From Mycolicibacter engbaekii (lineage in GTDB: Bacteria; Actinomycetota; Actinomycetes; Mycobacteriales; Mycobacteriaceae), in contig NZ_LQOT01000042.1 of the NCBI RefSeq assembly GCF_002101585.1, positions 78,529-142,528 of the forward strand: 64,000 bases of DNA, written 5' to 3'. Numbering within the stretch: the first letter of the stretch is position 1; each line of letters opens with the position of its first letter. Positions 18,667-28,016 of this stretch are shown here, piece after piece. Below the pieces are notes generated by a model. That model made no database searches, had not been told where the DNA came from, and saw only the letters and a list, made by a program, of their open reading frames with translations. The translations under genes and the position numbers were made by a program.

Positions 18667-19692
18667 CTACACCACCAGTACCGCTGCCCCTGCGATCCGG
18701 CCCGCGCCCAGGTCCTCCAACGCCCGGTCGGCGGCGTCCAGCGCGTATATCGGCGTGGTGACATCGATGTGGTGCTCGGCGGCGAAGTCCAGAAAAGCGC
18801 GGGCGTCCGCACGGGTGTTGGACGTGACCGACCGGATCTGACGCTCCCGAAACAGATGACGCTGGTAGTTCAGCGGCGGAATGTCGCTGAGGTGGATTCC
18901 GGCGATCGCGCAGGTGCCGCCGGCATCCAGAGCCTCGCAGGCCGGCAGCACCAGCTCCCCGACCGGAGCGAACAGGATCGCCGAGTCCAGCGGTACCGGG
19001 GGCGGGTCGGCGGCGCCCTGCACCGAGGCGACGCCGAGCTCTATCGCCAGTTCCCGTGCCCGTGCGCCACGCGTCATCACGTGCACCTCGGCGCCGCGGG
19101 CAAGCGCGACCTGGGCAGTGATGTGCGCGCTGCCGCCGAACCCGTAGATACCCAGCCGACCGCCCGGCGGCAGGTCCGCGCGCTGCAACGAGCGATACCC
19201 GATGATCCCCGCGCACAGCAGCGGCGCCAACTCGGTGTCGCTGTATCCGGCGGGCAGATGATGCGCGAAGGCCGCTGGCACGGTGGCGAATTCGGCATAT
19301 CCCCCGTCGTCATCCCAGCCGGTGTAGCGGGAGTGCGGGCACAGGTTCTCATCGCCTCGGCGGCAGAAACGGCAGGAGCCGCAGGTATGCCGCAACCAGG
19401 CGATTCCGACCCGGTCGCCCACCGCGAAGTCGGTCCCGGCGTCGGCCCCCACCTCGACGACCTCGCCGACCACCTCGTGGCCGGGGATCACCCCGCGACG
19501 GTGCACGGGAAGGTCGCCTTCGGCGACATGCAGGTCGGTGCGGCACACGCCGCAGGCGTGGACGGCCACCAACAGCTCCGAGGGCTGCGGTCGCGGCACC
19601 GCGGTGCTGACCCGCTCCAGTGGCTTGCTGTCTATCGGGCCGGGCCGCTGCACGCGCCAGCCCAGCATCTCCCCGGCCACCCTCGACGCCAT
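18667..19692 (-). CDS. adhA: Zinc-dependent alcohol dehydrogenase AdhA
   Basis: 341 aa MDR-family enzyme. Catalytic zinc: CGVCRTDLH (about 47-55), [12 protein letters not shown] (about 71-82). Structural zinc: [16 protein letters not shown] with four Cys (about 102-118). Cofactor site: [26 protein letters not shown] (about 180-205). The motif [12 protein letters not shown] is shared with mycobacterial AdhA (Rv1862). It oxidises primary alcohols or reduces aldehydes with NAD(P). Convergent with the CPBP gene. Confidence 0.93.
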   Translation of the reverse strand: MASRVAGEMLGWRVQRPGPIDSKPLERVSTAVPRPQPSELLVAVHACGVCRTDLHVAEGDLPVHRRGVIPGHEVVGEVVEVGADAGTDFAVGDRVGIAWLRHTCGSCRFCRRGDENLCPHSRYTGWDDDGGYAEFATVPAAFAHHLPAGYSDTELAPLLCAGIIGYRSLQRADLPPGGRLGIYGFGGSAHITAQVALARGAEVHVMTRGARARELAIELGVASVQGAADPPPVPLDSAILFAPVGELVLPACEALDAGGTCAIAGIHLSDIPPLNYQRHLFRERQIRSVTSNTRADARAFLDFAAEHHIDVTTPIYALDAADRALEDLGAGRIAGAAVLVV

Positions 19693-19725
19693 AGTCCTAT
19701 GGTGCGCGTCGGACCGCGCTCACGG

Positions 19726-20019
19726 CTACCTGCGGCGGATCAGTCCGACCACCCACAACAGGACGATGGCCCCGCCGAGGGAGACGGAGAAGGTGAACCA
19801 CCGGCGGCCGTCCTCGACGTCGACACCGAACCAGCCCAGCAGCATCCCGCCGATGAAGCCGCCGATCACGCCGATGGCGATGTTGAGCAGGATGCCCGAT
19901 TCGCCGCGCTTCATGATGCGGTTCGCCAGCCAGCCCGCGATGCCGCCGATCAGAACGTAGGCCAGCCAGCTGACCGACGTCGGCGGGGTCAGCGCAGCAG
20001 CGAGATAGCTTCCGGCCAT
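19726..20019 (-). CDS. GlsB/YeaQ/YmgE-family small membrane protein
   Basis: 97 aa with three hydrophobic helices: WLAYVLIGGIAGWLANRIMK (about 19-38), GILLNIAIGVIGGFIGGMLLGWFG (about 42-65) and a C-terminal VSLGGAIVLLWVVGLIRRR. The G-rich 'IGGIAGWLA..i..G' and 'iGviGgfiGg' pattern defines the transglycosylase-associated (GlsB/YeaQ) family, often stress induced. Rv1861 equivalent by position between adhA and apa. ATG at 20019 is chosen; longer frames extend into apa. Confidence 0.85.
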   Translation of the reverse strand: MAGSYLAAALTPPTSVSWLAYVLIGGIAGWLANRIMKRGESGILLNIAIGVIGGFIGGMLLGWFGVDVEDGRRWFTFSVSLGGAIVLLWVVGLIRRR

Positions 20020-20056
20020 AGCGGAATCCTCAGGTCGGTGCTGTGATTCGCGGGGA

Positions 20057-20893
20057 TCAGGCGGCGGGCGCGGCGGGCGCGGGCTCCGCGGGAACCGCGG
20101 GACCGGGCGGCGGGGCGACCGCCGGCGGGCCGGGAACCGAGCCGGGGACCTGCTCGGCGGGCGGCGGCGCCAGGGGCCGGATGGATTCGGCCAGCGCGAT
20201 GGCCGCGTCGGTGTCCACCGGGTTGTTGGCGGTGCCCAGCCACACCACGAACCAGCGCTCGGTCTGCGGACCGGCGGCGTCGCCGGCCGGCGGTACACCG
20301 ATCACGCCGCTCCAGATCTGGCCGACGGGCTTGGCGGGATCGGTGAACTTGACCTCGTAGTAGGAGGCGCTGCCGGTCAGGCCGCCCCCGTTGAGCGGGG
20401 CGCTCACCTGGTTGGCGCGCGTACCGGGGTACGGCATGAAGAACTCGCCCATGTCCGACCCCAACCGGGTGGCGGCCTTGGCGTTGTCGGTCTCGGCACT
20501 GGCATACAGTCGCTGGTCGAGCTTTCCGAGCACGATCCGGGTGTCGTTGGCCACCGGCGCCGGCTGGCCCGGCAGCATCGGGTCACCGGTCTTCTTGCTC
20601 AACAACGACGAGCCGTACTCAAGGTGGGTGGTGTCGGACTGCACCCAGCCGGCCGGCAGCACGAAGCTCAGCCCGCCCGCGACGTCGTCGACACGGCCCA
20701 ACTCGGGGGCGGCCGGCTCGGCGGCGGGCGCCGGGGCGTTCGGGTCTGCGGGCGCGGTGTCCGCGCTGGGGGCGGGAGGCGGCGGGACCGGATCCGCGTG
20801 TACCGGCGCCGCGACCGCGAATGCCAATGCACCGGCGAGCGCGGTCGCTGCCATCGCCCGGATGCCCCGTGAGGTCAGGTCCACCTGCTTCAT
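20057..20893 (-). CDS. apa: Alanine/proline-rich secreted protein Apa (MPT32 / fibronectin-attachment type)
   Basis: 278 aa. Signal peptide residues 1-33 ([24 protein letters not shown]). A Pro/Ala-rich N-terminal tract [15 protein letters not shown] is followed by the conserved core: [50 protein letters not shown] and [21 protein letters not shown], ending in a second Pro/Ala tail. Mycobacterial Apa is O-mannosylated on Thr in the Pro-rich tracts and acts as an adhesin. It precedes modC by 37 bp in the reverse direction. Confidence 0.95.
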   Translation of the reverse strand: MKQVDLTSRGIRAMAATALAGALAFAVAAPVHADPVPPPPAPSADTAPADPNAPAPAAEPAAPELGRVDDVAGGLSFVLPAGWVQSDTTHLEYGSSLLSKKTGDPMLPGQPAPVANDTRIVLGKLDQRLYASAETDNAKAATRLGSDMGEFFMPYPGTRANQVSAPLNGGGLTGSASYYEVKFTDPAKPVGQIWSGVIGVPPAGDAAGPQTERWFVVWLGTANNPVDTDAAIALAESIRPLAPPPAEQVPGSVPGPPAVAPPPGPAVPAEPAPAAPAA

Positions 20894-20929
20894 GGCAGAA
20901 AAACTACCGTGTTGCCATCGGTACGCAAG

Positions 20930-22048
20930 TTACGCCGCACCAGGGTGTGTCGCGCGCAGCGTCACCTCCTGGGCTTTGACCCCGAACCAGACGGTCTCCC
21001 CCGGCGCCAGGCGCAGTTCAGCCGCCGCATCCGCGGTGATGTCCGCGGCCAATCCCGGCGCTCCATCCGGCTGATCGACACCGCGGACCGACACCGTAGC
21101 GCCCCGCACCTCGAGCCCGGCCAAGGTCACCTCGATCACATTGCGCGGGCTACCGGGTCCCGGACGCTCGCGGTAGACCGCCACCGCCTGGGGTGCACTC
21201 ACCGCGACCGCCGGCCGGCCCGGTTCCACCCCGTCGCCGGGTTGGCCGCGCCAGGTGTCCCCCCAGCCGGTGTGCAACACGCCGGCGTCGTCGATGACCC
21301 CGGCGACCAGGTTGAATCCCGCGATCTGGGCGCCGAACCGGCTCCGCGGTGCGGCCAGCACCTCGGCGGTGCGGCCGATCTCGGCGACCCGGCCCGATTC
21401 GAGGACCAGCACGCGGTCGGCCAGCGCGAAGACGTCGAGCAGGTCGTGGGTGACCAGCACGGTGGTGCGCCCGGCGGCGCCGAGCACATCACGCAGCACG
21501 CTGCGCACCGCGGACGCCGCGCCGACGTCGAGTCCGGACAGCGGCTCGTCGAGCAACAGCACCTCCGGTTCGGCGGCCAGGGCCCGCGCGATCGCGACCC
21601 GCTGCGCCTGTCCCCCGGACAGCTGGTGCGGCCGCCGCCCGGCCAGTCCCTCGGCGCCGACCGCTCGCAGCCACGGCGCCGCGACCGCATGCGCACCCGC
21701 CCGGCGCCATTGCGGGCGGCACCGGGGGCGCTGCGCGCCGAACGCCACGTTGGCCGCCACGGTCAGGTGCGGAAACAGCAGCGGGTCCTGCAGCAGCAGG
21801 CCGATCCGCCGCGCGAAGGCGGCCACCCGCACCCCGGCTCCGGTGTCGGTCAATATCCGGTCCCCCGCCCGCACCAGCCCGTCATCGGGCTGCACCAGAC
21901 CCGCTATCACGTGCAGCAGCGTGGACTTTCCCGCCCCGTTGGGTCCCAGCACCGCCAGAATCTCGCCCGGCGCCAGATTCAGGCTGACGTCCAGGCCGCG
22001 CTCGGCAACCACCGCGCGCACGGTGAGCCCCACCGCGTCGGCGCTCAT
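20930..22048 (-). CDS. modC: Molybdate ABC transporter ATP-binding protein ModC
   Basis: 372 aa from ATG 22048. Walker [11 protein letters not shown] (about 34-43), Q-loop [10 protein letters not shown], signature [15 protein letters not shown] (about 135-149), Walker [14 protein letters not shown]-loop VLVTHD. The C-terminal about 100 residues form the molybdate-binding (TOBE/Mop) regulatory domain typical of ModC. It energises import of molybdate with ModB and ModA. The start overlaps the modB stop (ATGA), so the genes are translationally coupled in the order modA-modB-modC. Confidence 0.93.
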   Translation of the reverse strand: MSADAVGLTVRAVVAERGLDVSLNLAPGEILAVLGPNGAGKSTLLHVIAGLVQPDDGLVRAGDRILTDTGAGVRVAAFARRIGLLLQDPLLFPHLTVAANVAFGAQRPRCRPQWRRAGAHAVAAPWLRAVGAEGLAGRRPHQLSGGQAQRVAIARALAAEPEVLLLDEPLSGLDVGAASAVRSVLRDVLGAAGRTTVLVTHDLLDVFALADRVLVLESGRVAEIGRTAEVLAAPRSRFGAQIAGFNLVAGVIDDAGVLHTGWGDTWRGQPGDGVEPGRPAVAVSAPQAVAVYRERPGPGSPRNVIEVTLAGLEVRGATVSVRGVDQPDGAPGLAADITADAAAELRLAPGETVWFGVKAQEVTLRATHPGAA

Positions 22049-22836
22049 CGGACGCGGACCCACTGCCGGGCGCCCAGCACCCCCACCACCACCGCGGCAA
22101 CGGCCACCAGCAACAGCGACATGGCCGCTGCGGCCTCCGCGTCGGACACCCGCTGCAGGTAGATGGCCAGCGGCAGGGTCCGGGTGACCCCTTCGAGGGA
22201 ACCGGCAAAGGTCAGCGTCGCCCCGAATTCGCCGAGGGAGCGGGCGAACGCCAACAGGGACCCGGAGACCAGGCCGGGGGTCAGCAACGGCAGCGTGACG
22301 CGCCACCAGACGGCGCTGGGCCGGGCGCCCAACGTGGCCGCCACCAGCTCGTAGTCGGCGCCGGCCGTCCGCGCCGCACCTTCGAGGGCGATCACCAGGA
22401 ACGGCAGCGACACGAACGTCTGTGCCAGCACCACCGCGGTGGTGGTGAAGGCGATGTGGACCCCGGCCGCTTCCAGGTACCGGCCCAGCAGTCCCAGCCG
22501 GCCGAAGGCGTACAACAGCGCGATGCCCCCCACCACCGGCGGCAACACCAGCGGCAGCAGCACCAGCGGTCGCAGGATGCGCACCACCGCCGCGCGACTG
22601 CGCGCCAGTACCAAGGCCATCGGCACCCCCAGGAGCACGCACAGCGCGGTGCTGGCCGCCGCTGTCCGCAGGCTCAGTTGCAGTGCGGTGGTGGCCGACG
22701 GGCTGCTGATCAGTGACCAGAAGTGCGGCCAGTCGACTTTGGCCGCGATCCCGGCCAGCGGCAGCACCACGAAAGCCGCGCCGAGGGCGGCGGGCACATA
22801 GACCCAGCCCGGCAGGTCATCCGGCCGGCCGACCAT
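22045..22836 (-). CDS. modB: Molybdate ABC transporter permease ModB
   Basis: 263 aa with about five to six membrane helices. The permease EAA motif is visible: [34 protein letters not shown] (about 151-184). The N-terminal half matches ModB, for example [10 protein letters not shown] and [16 protein letters not shown]. It forms the membrane channel for molybdate import. It is five bases downstream of modA and overlaps modC by four. Confidence 0.94.
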   Translation of the reverse strand: MVGRPDDLPGWVYVPAALGAAFVVLPLAGIAAKVDWPHFWSLISSPSATTALQLSLRTAAASTALCVLLGVPMALVLARSRAAVVRILRPLVLLPLVLPPVVGGIALLYAFGRLGLLGRYLEAAGVHIAFTTTAVVLAQTFVSLPFLVIALEGAARTAGADYELVAATLGARPSAVWWRVTLPLLTPGLVSGSLLAFARSLGEFGATLTFAGSLEGVTRTLPLAIYLQRVSDAEAAAAMSLLLVAVAAVVVGVLGARQWVRVR

Positions 22837-22841
22837 GCCGC

Positions 22842-23597
22842 TCAGGGCTTACCGAAGCCGGCTGCGCGCAGAATCGTGCGTCCCGTGTCGCCGGTGACCA
22901 GGTCCACGAAGGCGCGGGCCTGCCCCGCATGCGGTGTGTCCCGCAGCACGGCGATCGGATAGGTGTTGACCGCCCTGGCGGCCTCGGGGAACTCCACGGC
23001 GCTCACCTTGTCCCCGGCGTGTTGCGCCTCGGTGCGGTACACGACACCGGCGTCGGCCTGCCCGGTGGTGACCTTGTTGAGGACATCGGTGACCGAGGGT
23101 TCCTCGCTGACCGGGTGCAGCGCGACCCCGGCGACCTCGGCGACGGTGCGGGTGGCCGCCCCGCAGGGCACCGGCACCTGGCACACCACCACCGACAGCC
23201 CCGGAGCGGCCAGGTCGGCCAGGGAGCCCACGGCATGCGGGTTGCCCGGCGCCGTCACGATCACCAGCGTGTTCGTGGCGAACGGCACCGCCGCGCCGTC
23301 CAGCAGGCCGGCCTGCGCGATGTTGTCCATCTGGGCGGTGTTGGCCGAGGCGAAGACGTCGGCGCGAGCGCCCTGCACCAGTTGGGTGGCCAGGTCGGAT
23401 GACCCGGCGAAGTTGAAGGCCACCGTCACGCCCGGGTGCTCGTCGCCGAACCGTGTGGCGATCTCGGTGAAGACCGGCTCCAGCGAAGCCGCGGCGAACA
23501 CGGTGATCGACGGCGCCGCGGGGCCGGAACCGCAGGCGGTCAGGCCCCCCACCAGCATGGCGGCCACCGCACCGCACACCGCCCTGCAACGCCGCAT
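22842..23597 (-). CDS. modA: Molybdate-binding lipoprotein ModA
   Basis: 251 aa from ATG 23597. Lipoprotein signal with lipobox LTAC (Cys about 22). The mature start [21 protein letters not shown] carries the ModA oxyanion-binding 'AAASL' motif, continued by [25 protein letters not shown] and [22 protein letters not shown]. It captures molybdate (or tungstate) outside the membrane for ModBC. First gene of modABC; the interval 23598-23776 to the divergent SDR gene presumably holds the promoter. Confidence 0.95.
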   Translation of the reverse strand: MRRCRAVCGAVAAMLVGGLTACGSGPAAPSITVFAAASLEPVFTEIATRFGDEHPGVTVAFNFAGSSDLATQLVQGARADVFASANTAQMDNIAQAGLLDGAAVPFATNTLVIVTAPGNPHAVGSLADLAAPGLSVVVCQVPVPCGAATRTVAEVAGVALHPVSEEPSVTDVLNKVTTGQADAGVVYRTEAQHAGDKVSAVEFPEAARAVNTYPIAVLRDTPHAGQARAFVDLVTGDTGRTILRAAGFGKP

Positions 23598-23776
23598 AGC
23601 ACGCAGCCTAACGGCGACAGCAAGCCCGATGCGCCACCGCGACGCGGGTCGCCGCGCCCGCTGCACCGCACGCTGCCCGGACTGTGGCCGGATTGTGTCT
23701 GTGCCGAGTTCCGGCTCAGCGCCGCCAACCCGCTACTGTCCAGTAACATAGCTGCGAACACGAGGAGGACCTACCG

Positions 23777-24448
23777 ATGGATGTGCTGGTCACCGGTGGT
23801 GACACCGAATTGGGTCGCGTCATCGCCGAAGGTTTCAGCGAGGCCGGCCACAAAGTGACGCTCGCGGGCCTGCGGGGCCCCGAACTCGAGGTGGCCGCCA
23901 AGGAACTCGACGCCCAGGCCGTCGTCTGCGACACCAGCGACCCGGCCAGCATGGCGCAGGCCCGCGGGCTGTTCCCGCACCATCTCGACACCATCGTCAA
24001 CGTCCCGGCGCCCCAGTGGCAGGGCGGCGATCCGCGCGGCTATTCGCTGGCCGATCAGGCCACCGCGTGGCGTAGCGCGCTCGATGCCACCGTGCTGTCC
24101 GCCGTGCTGACCGTCGGGACCGTGGGCGATCATCTGCGCTCGGGCGGAGCCATCATTTCGGTGCTGCCGGAGAACCCGCCGGACGGCAGTGCCGAGGCCG
24201 CCGTCAAGGCCGCGCTGTCGAACTGGACCGCCGGGCAGGCCACCGCTTTCGGCACCCGCGGAATCACCGTCAACGTGGTCGCTGCCGGCGACGGCGCCCG
24301 GCCCGGCTATGACGGGCTGACCCGCGTGCCGCCCAGCGGCGCCGCCGAAATCGCCCGTCTGGCGGTGTTTTTGACCTCTCCGGCGGCTCGGCATATCACC
24401 GGCCAGACCTTGCATGTCGGCCGCGGAGCGTTGGCCTGCTTCGGCTGA
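23777..24448 (+). CDS. Short-chain dehydrogenase/reductase family protein
   Basis: 223 aa SDR-fold protein, Rv1856c-like. The cofactor segment is MDVLVTGGDTELGRVIAEGF (about 1-20), a TGGxxxLG variant of TGxxxGxG. The Tyr-x3-Lys pair is not recognisable: the equivalent region reads EAAVKAALSNWTAGQATAFG with Lys but no Tyr, so catalytic competence is doubtful. The C-terminal block GITVNVVAAGDGARPGYD and PAARHITGQTLHVGRGA matches SDR ends. GAGGAGGA ribosome site. Likely an oxidoreductase or a redox-sensing paralogue. Confidence 0.8.
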   Translation: MDVLVTGGDTELGRVIAEGFSEAGHKVTLAGLRGPELEVAAKELDAQAVVCDTSDPASMAQARGLFPHHLDTIVNVPAPQWQGGDPRGYSLADQATAWRSALDATVLSAVLTVGTVGDHLRSGGAIISVLPENPPDGSAEAAVKAALSNWTAGQATAFGTRGITVNVVAAGDGARPGYDGLTRVPPSGAAEIARLAVFLTSPAARHITGQTLHVGRGALACFG

Positions 24449-24556
24449 CCCCAACCGGAGTGGTTAATCCCACAACCAGCAGATGCGGTGACCGCCTTTT
24501 AGGTCGACTAGCGTATTAGGGGAACGCAGTCACCGTCGAGGAGCAACCGGATTCCC

Positions 24557-25942
24557 ATGAGCGCCCAGCCTGAAGTCACTGCGCCGCAGAGCCGACGCCA
24601 CCAGGTCGTCATCATCGGCTCAGGATTCGGCGGGTTGACCGCGGCCAAGAAACTCAAGCGCGCCGACGTCGACGTCAAGTTGATCGCCCGCACCACCCAC
24701 CACCTGTTCCAGCCCCTGCTGTACCAGGTGGCGACCGGAATCCTCTCCGAGGGCGAAATCGCGCCGTCCACGCGCGTCGTGCTGCGCAAGCAGCGCAACG
24801 CGCAGGTGCTGCTCGGCGACGTCACCCGTATCGACCTGGCGGGCAAGTTCGTCACCTCCGAGGTGCTCGGCCACACCTACGACACCCCGTTCGACAGCCT
24901 GATCATCGCGGCCGGCGCCGGGCAGTCCTACTTCGGCAACGACCATTTCGCCGAGTTCGCGCCCGGCATGAAGACCATCGACGACGCCCTGGAGTTGCGG
25001 GGCCGCATCCTGAGCGCCTTCGAGCAGGCAGAGCGGTCCCGCGACGCCGCCCGGCGGGAGAAGCTGCTCACCTTCACGGTGATCGGCGCCGGTCCCACCG
25101 GGGTGGAGATGGCCGGGCAGATCGCCGAACTGGCCAACTACACGCTCAAGGGCGCGTTCCGCAACATCGACTCCACCAAGGCGCGGGTGATCCTGCTCGA
25201 CGCCGCTCCGGCCGTGCTGCCGCCGATGGGCGAGAAGCTGGGCCGCAAAGCCGCCGAGCGGCTGGAGAAGATGGGCGTGGAGATCCAGCTCGGCGCCATG
25301 GTGACCGATGTCGACCGCAACGGCCTGACCATCAAAGACTCCGACGGCGTCATCCGGCGCATCGAGTCCCAGTGCAAGGTGTGGTCCGCCGGTGTCTCCG
25401 CCAGCCCGCTGGGCCGCGACCTGGCCGAGCAGTCCGCGGTGGAACTCGACCGCGCCGGCCGGGTCAAGGTGCTGCCCGACCTGTCCGTGCCGGGTCACCC
25501 GAACGTCTTCGTGGTCGGCGACATGGCCGCCGTCGAGGGCGTTCCCGGGATGGCTCAGGGCGCTATCCAGGGCGCCAAGCACGTCGCGAGCACCATCAAG
25601 GCCGAACTGGGCGGCGCCAACCCCGCCGACCGGGAACCCTTCCAGTACCTGGACAAGGGCTCCATGGCCACCGTGTCCCGGTTCTCCGCGGTCACCAAGA
25701 TCGGCCCGCTGGAGTTCAGCGGCTTCCTGGCGTGGCTGGCCTGGCTGGGGCTGCACCTGATCTACCTGGTCGGGTTCAAGAACAAGGTCAGCACCCTGCT
25801 GTCCTGGAATGTCACATTCCTGAGCACCCGCCGGGGCCAGCTCACCATCACCGAGCAGCAGGCCTTCGCCCGCACGCGCCTCGAGCAGCTGGAAGTGCTG
25901 GCCGCCGAGGCGCAACGCGGCACCGAACGCGCGGTCAGTTAG
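24557..25942 (+). CDS. ndh: Type II NADH:quinone oxidoreductase
   Basis: 461 aa, the NDH-2 length. FAD-binding VVIIGSGFGGLTAAKKL (about 16-32), HHLFQPLLYQVATGILSEGEIA (about 51-72), NAD-binding FTVIGAGPTGVEMAGQIAELA (about 176-196), FVVGDMAAVEG (about 318-328) and AQGAIQGAKH (the quinone-side AQxAxQ-like block). The C-terminal hydrophobic FLAWLAWLGLHLIYLVGFKNK anchors it to the membrane. It is the main non-proton-pumping NADH dehydrogenase of mycobacteria. A clear GAGGAG site precedes ATG. Confidence 0.96.
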   Translation: MSAQPEVTAPQSRRHQVVIIGSGFGGLTAAKKLKRADVDVKLIARTTHHLFQPLLYQVATGILSEGEIAPSTRVVLRKQRNAQVLLGDVTRIDLAGKFVTSEVLGHTYDTPFDSLIIAAGAGQSYFGNDHFAEFAPGMKTIDDALELRGRILSAFEQAERSRDAARREKLLTFTVIGAGPTGVEMAGQIAELANYTLKGAFRNIDSTKARVILLDAAPAVLPPMGEKLGRKAAERLEKMGVEIQLGAMVTDVDRNGLTIKDSDGVIRRIESQCKVWSAGVSASPLGRDLAEQSAVELDRAGRVKVLPDLSVPGHPNVFVVGDMAAVEGVPGMAQGAIQGAKHVASTIKAELGGANPADREPFQYLDKGSMATVSRFSAVTKIGPLEFSGFLAWLAWLGLHLIYLVGFKNKVSTLLSWNVTFLSTRRGQLTITEQQAFARTRLEQLEVLAAEAQRGTERAVS

Positions 25943-25957
25943 CTGGCGCTCAAGCAG

Positions 25958-26054
25958 GCGGAGCCGGGCGTAGCAGGCCTGCCGCGTCAGCCCGGCAGGT
26001 TGCAAGCCCGGCGGAGCCGGGCGCAGCAGGCCTGCCGCGTTACCCCGGCAGGTT
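25958..26054. repeat. Two 44-bp near-identical copies spanning the ndh / thioesterase junction
   Basis: Copy 1 (25958-26001) and copy 2 (26011-26054) agree at 41 of 44 positions, offset 53 bp. Copy 2 includes the stop and last codons of the minus-strand thioesterase gene (reading NLPG-stop), and copy 1 duplicates that end, also reading NLPG-stop. Each copy contains the palindrome GCAGGCCTGC. It looks like a local tandem duplication between the convergent gene ends. Confidence 0.8.
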
Positions 26055-26453
26055 CTGCAGCCGGACCTGCCCGCGCGCGACCACCCGGTCGTCGGCGTCG
26101 GTGATCGTCACCAGCCACAGCTGCTGACGCCGGCCGCGATGAATCGGAGTCGAGGCGGCGTAGACCGTCCCGGAGGAGACCGCCCGCAGAAAGTCGGTGT
26201 TGTTGTTGACCCCGACGACCGTGGCCATCGGTTCACCGCCGTCGCGGTTGAGCCAGGCATGTGCGGACACACTGGCCACACTTTCGATCATCGAGCAGTA
26301 AACACCGCCGTGCACGATGCCCGCCGGCTGACACAGTTTGGGTTGAAGCTCCAGGCTGGCGCGCGCGCCGTCCGGCCCGACATCGGTGTAGACCAGGCCT
26401 ATCTCGCTGTCGAACGGCGCGGAGAAGGTGGGCGGGAATCCGGTGGGAGCCAT
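26040..26453 (-). CDS. PaaI-type hotdog-fold thioesterase
   Basis: 137 aa from ATG 26453. The hotdog signature is clear: PAGIVHGGVYCSMIESVASVSAHAW (about 44-68) with the HGG and downstream acidic residue, then VVGVNNNTDFLRAVSSGTVYAASTPIHRGRRQQLWLVTITDADDRVVARGQV, as in acyl-CoA thioesterases of the PaaI/YbdB group. Rv1847-like. Substrate unknown. Divergent from blaI with a 137-bp interval. Confidence 0.9.
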   Translation of the reverse strand: MAPTGFPPTFSAPFDSEIGLVYTDVGPDGARASLELQPKLCQPAGIVHGGVYCSMIESVASVSAHAWLNRDGGEPMATVVGVNNNTDFLRAVSSGTVYAASTPIHRGRRQQLWLVTITDADDRVVARGQVRLQNLPG

Positions 26454-26528
26454 GTGATCGTTGTACACGACGGCGCCCCGGCGGCCCGTCGCCGTCCCGG
26501 TAGCTCCCAGCAGGCCCTCAGGTTTGGA

Positions 26529-26545
26529 TACGACACGCGGTAGTA
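26529..26545. promoter_or_regulatory. Candidate BlaI operator dyad
   Basis: TACGAC-N5-GTAGTA forms an inverted repeat with one mismatch, 45 bp before the blaI ATG and 76 bp from the divergent thioesterase start. BlaI/MecI repressors bind TACTA/TAGTA-type half-sites and autoregulate, so autorepression is the natural inference. No second copy was found in the window. Confidence 0.5.
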
Positions 26546-26590
26546 ATTGAGGGTAGGCTTGCTCCGTTGCCCGGGGAGTTGATAACAGAC

Positions 26591-27007
26591 ATGGCGAAGC
26601 AGACCCATCTAGGGGACTTGGAACGAGCGGTGATGGACCACCTGTGGTCGTCGCCGGAGTCCCAGACGGTGCGCGAGGTCCATGAGGCGCTGTCGGCACA
26701 GCGCGAGTTGGCCTATACGACCGTGATGACGGTTTTGCAGCGGCTGGCCAAGAAGAACCTGGTGTCGCAGATCCGCGACGACCGCGCCCACCGCTACACA
26801 CCGGTCCGCGGCCGCGACGAACTGGTTGCCGGCCTGATGGTCGAAGCCCTCGATCAGGCTGCCGACTCCGGCGACCGCCGGGCCGCGCTGGTGCATTTCG
26901 TCGAGCGTGTCGGCGTGGACGAGGCACAGGCACTGCGGCGCGCGCTCGACGAACTCGAGGCCAAGGAGCGCGGCCGCCTCCCCGGTGGCGGCCGACCCGC
27001 CTCCTGA
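26591..27007 (+). CDS. blaI: BlaI/MecI/CopY-family transcriptional repressor
   Basis: 138 aa from ATG 26591 (an in-frame TTG at 26567 is less likely). LGDLERAVMDHLWSSPESQTVREVHEAL (about 7-34) and ELAYTTVMTVLQRLAKKNLVSQIRDDRAHRYTPV (about 39-72) form the winged-helix DNA-binding domain; the C-terminal helices dimerise. Same length as M. tuberculosis BlaI (Rv1846c). It represses beta-lactamase and respiratory genes there. Followed after 14 bp by the M56 peptidase gene, the usual blaI-blaR pairing. Confidence 0.95.
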   Translation: MAKQTHLGDLERAVMDHLWSSPESQTVREVHEALSAQRELAYTTVMTVLQRLAKKNLVSQIRDDRAHRYTPVRGRDELVAGLMVEALDQAADSGDRRAALVHFVERVGVDEAQALRRALDELEAKERGRLPGGGRPAS

Positions 27008-27021
27008 GGGAGACTGGCAGC

Positions 27022-27960
27022 GTGTCCGCGCTGGCGTTTTCCCTTCTCGCGCTGTTGCTCATAGGTCCGGTTCCGGCCCTGTTGGCGCGCGCTGACTGGC
27101 CGCTACGCGCACCGCGGGCCGCGCTGGTGCTCTGGCAGGCCGTCGCCCTCGCCGCAGTGCTGTCGGCCTTCAGCGCGGGACTGGCCACCGCGACCCGGCT
27201 GCTGATGCCGGGCCCGGACGGCCGCCCCACGTCGACCATCCTCGGCTCGGTCGACCGCCTGGGGTGGCCGCTGTGGACGTTCTACGTCGCGGTCTTCGCC
27301 CTGACGCTGATGGTGGGCTTCCGGCTGGCCTGGACGGTGCTGCGGGTCGCCATCCGCACCCGGCAGCGCCGCGCTCACCACCGCATGCTCGTGGACCTGG
27401 TGAGCGTCACCGACCGGCCGCCCGCGGTGCGCACCAGCGGCCTGCGGATTCTGCAGGTGATGCAGCCGCTCGCCTACTGCCTGCCCGGCGTGCGCAGTCG
27501 GGTGGTGCTCAGTTCGGGCACGCTCGACGTGCTCACCGACACCGAGTTGGCCGCCCTGCTCTGCCACGAGCGGGCACACCTGCGCGCCCGGCACGACCTG
27601 GTGCTCGAGGCGTTCACCGCCGTGCACACCGCATTTCCCCGGTTCGTCCGCAGCGGCAGCGCGCTGGACGCGGTGCGGTTGCTGATCGAACTGCTGGCCG
27701 ACGACGCCGCCGTTCGGGTGGCGGGCGCTCCTCCCCTGGCCCGGGCCCTGGTGACCTGTGCGTCGGCCAACGTGCCGGCCGGTGCACTGGCGGCCGGGGG
27801 CACCCACACGGTGTTGCGGGTCCAACGGTTGTCGGGGCGAGGCAACAGTCCGGCCCTTGCCGCTGCCGCCTATTCGGCCGCAGCAGGGGTGCTGACGGTG
27901 CCCACGGCGGCACTGGCGGTACCGTGGCTGACCGAGCTGCACCGACTGATCGTGGGGTAA
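27022..27960 (+). CDS. M56-family (BlaR1-like) membrane metallopeptidase
   Basis: 312 aa from GTG 27022. About four membrane helices: residues 2-20, 33-55, 85-110 and near the C-terminus. The zinc motif HERAH lies in LLCHERAHLRARHDLVLE (about 178-195), with the downstream acidic ligand in ELLADDAAVRV. The C-terminal penicillin-binding sensor domain of true BlaR1 is absent, so the activating signal is unknown. The partner is the upstream BlaI, which it probably cleaves to relieve repression. Rv1845c-like. Confidence 0.9.
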   Translation: MSALAFSLLALLLIGPVPALLARADWPLRAPRAALVLWQAVALAAVLSAFSAGLATATRLLMPGPDGRPTSTILGSVDRLGWPLWTFYVAVFALTLMVGFRLAWTVLRVAIRTRQRRAHHRMLVDLVSVTDRPPAVRTSGLRILQVMQPLAYCLPGVRSRVVLSSGTLDVLTDTELAALLCHERAHLRARHDLVLEAFTAVHTAFPRFVRSGSALDAVRLLIELLADDAAVRVAGAPPLARALVTCASANVPAGALAAGGTHTVLRVQRLSGRGNSPALAAAAYSAAAGVLTVPTAALAVPWLTELHRLIVG

Positions 27961-28016
27961 CCCGCGCCGCCCCGAAAACCGGGCATCGCATTCACCTACC
28001 ACCGAAAGGCGAACAT

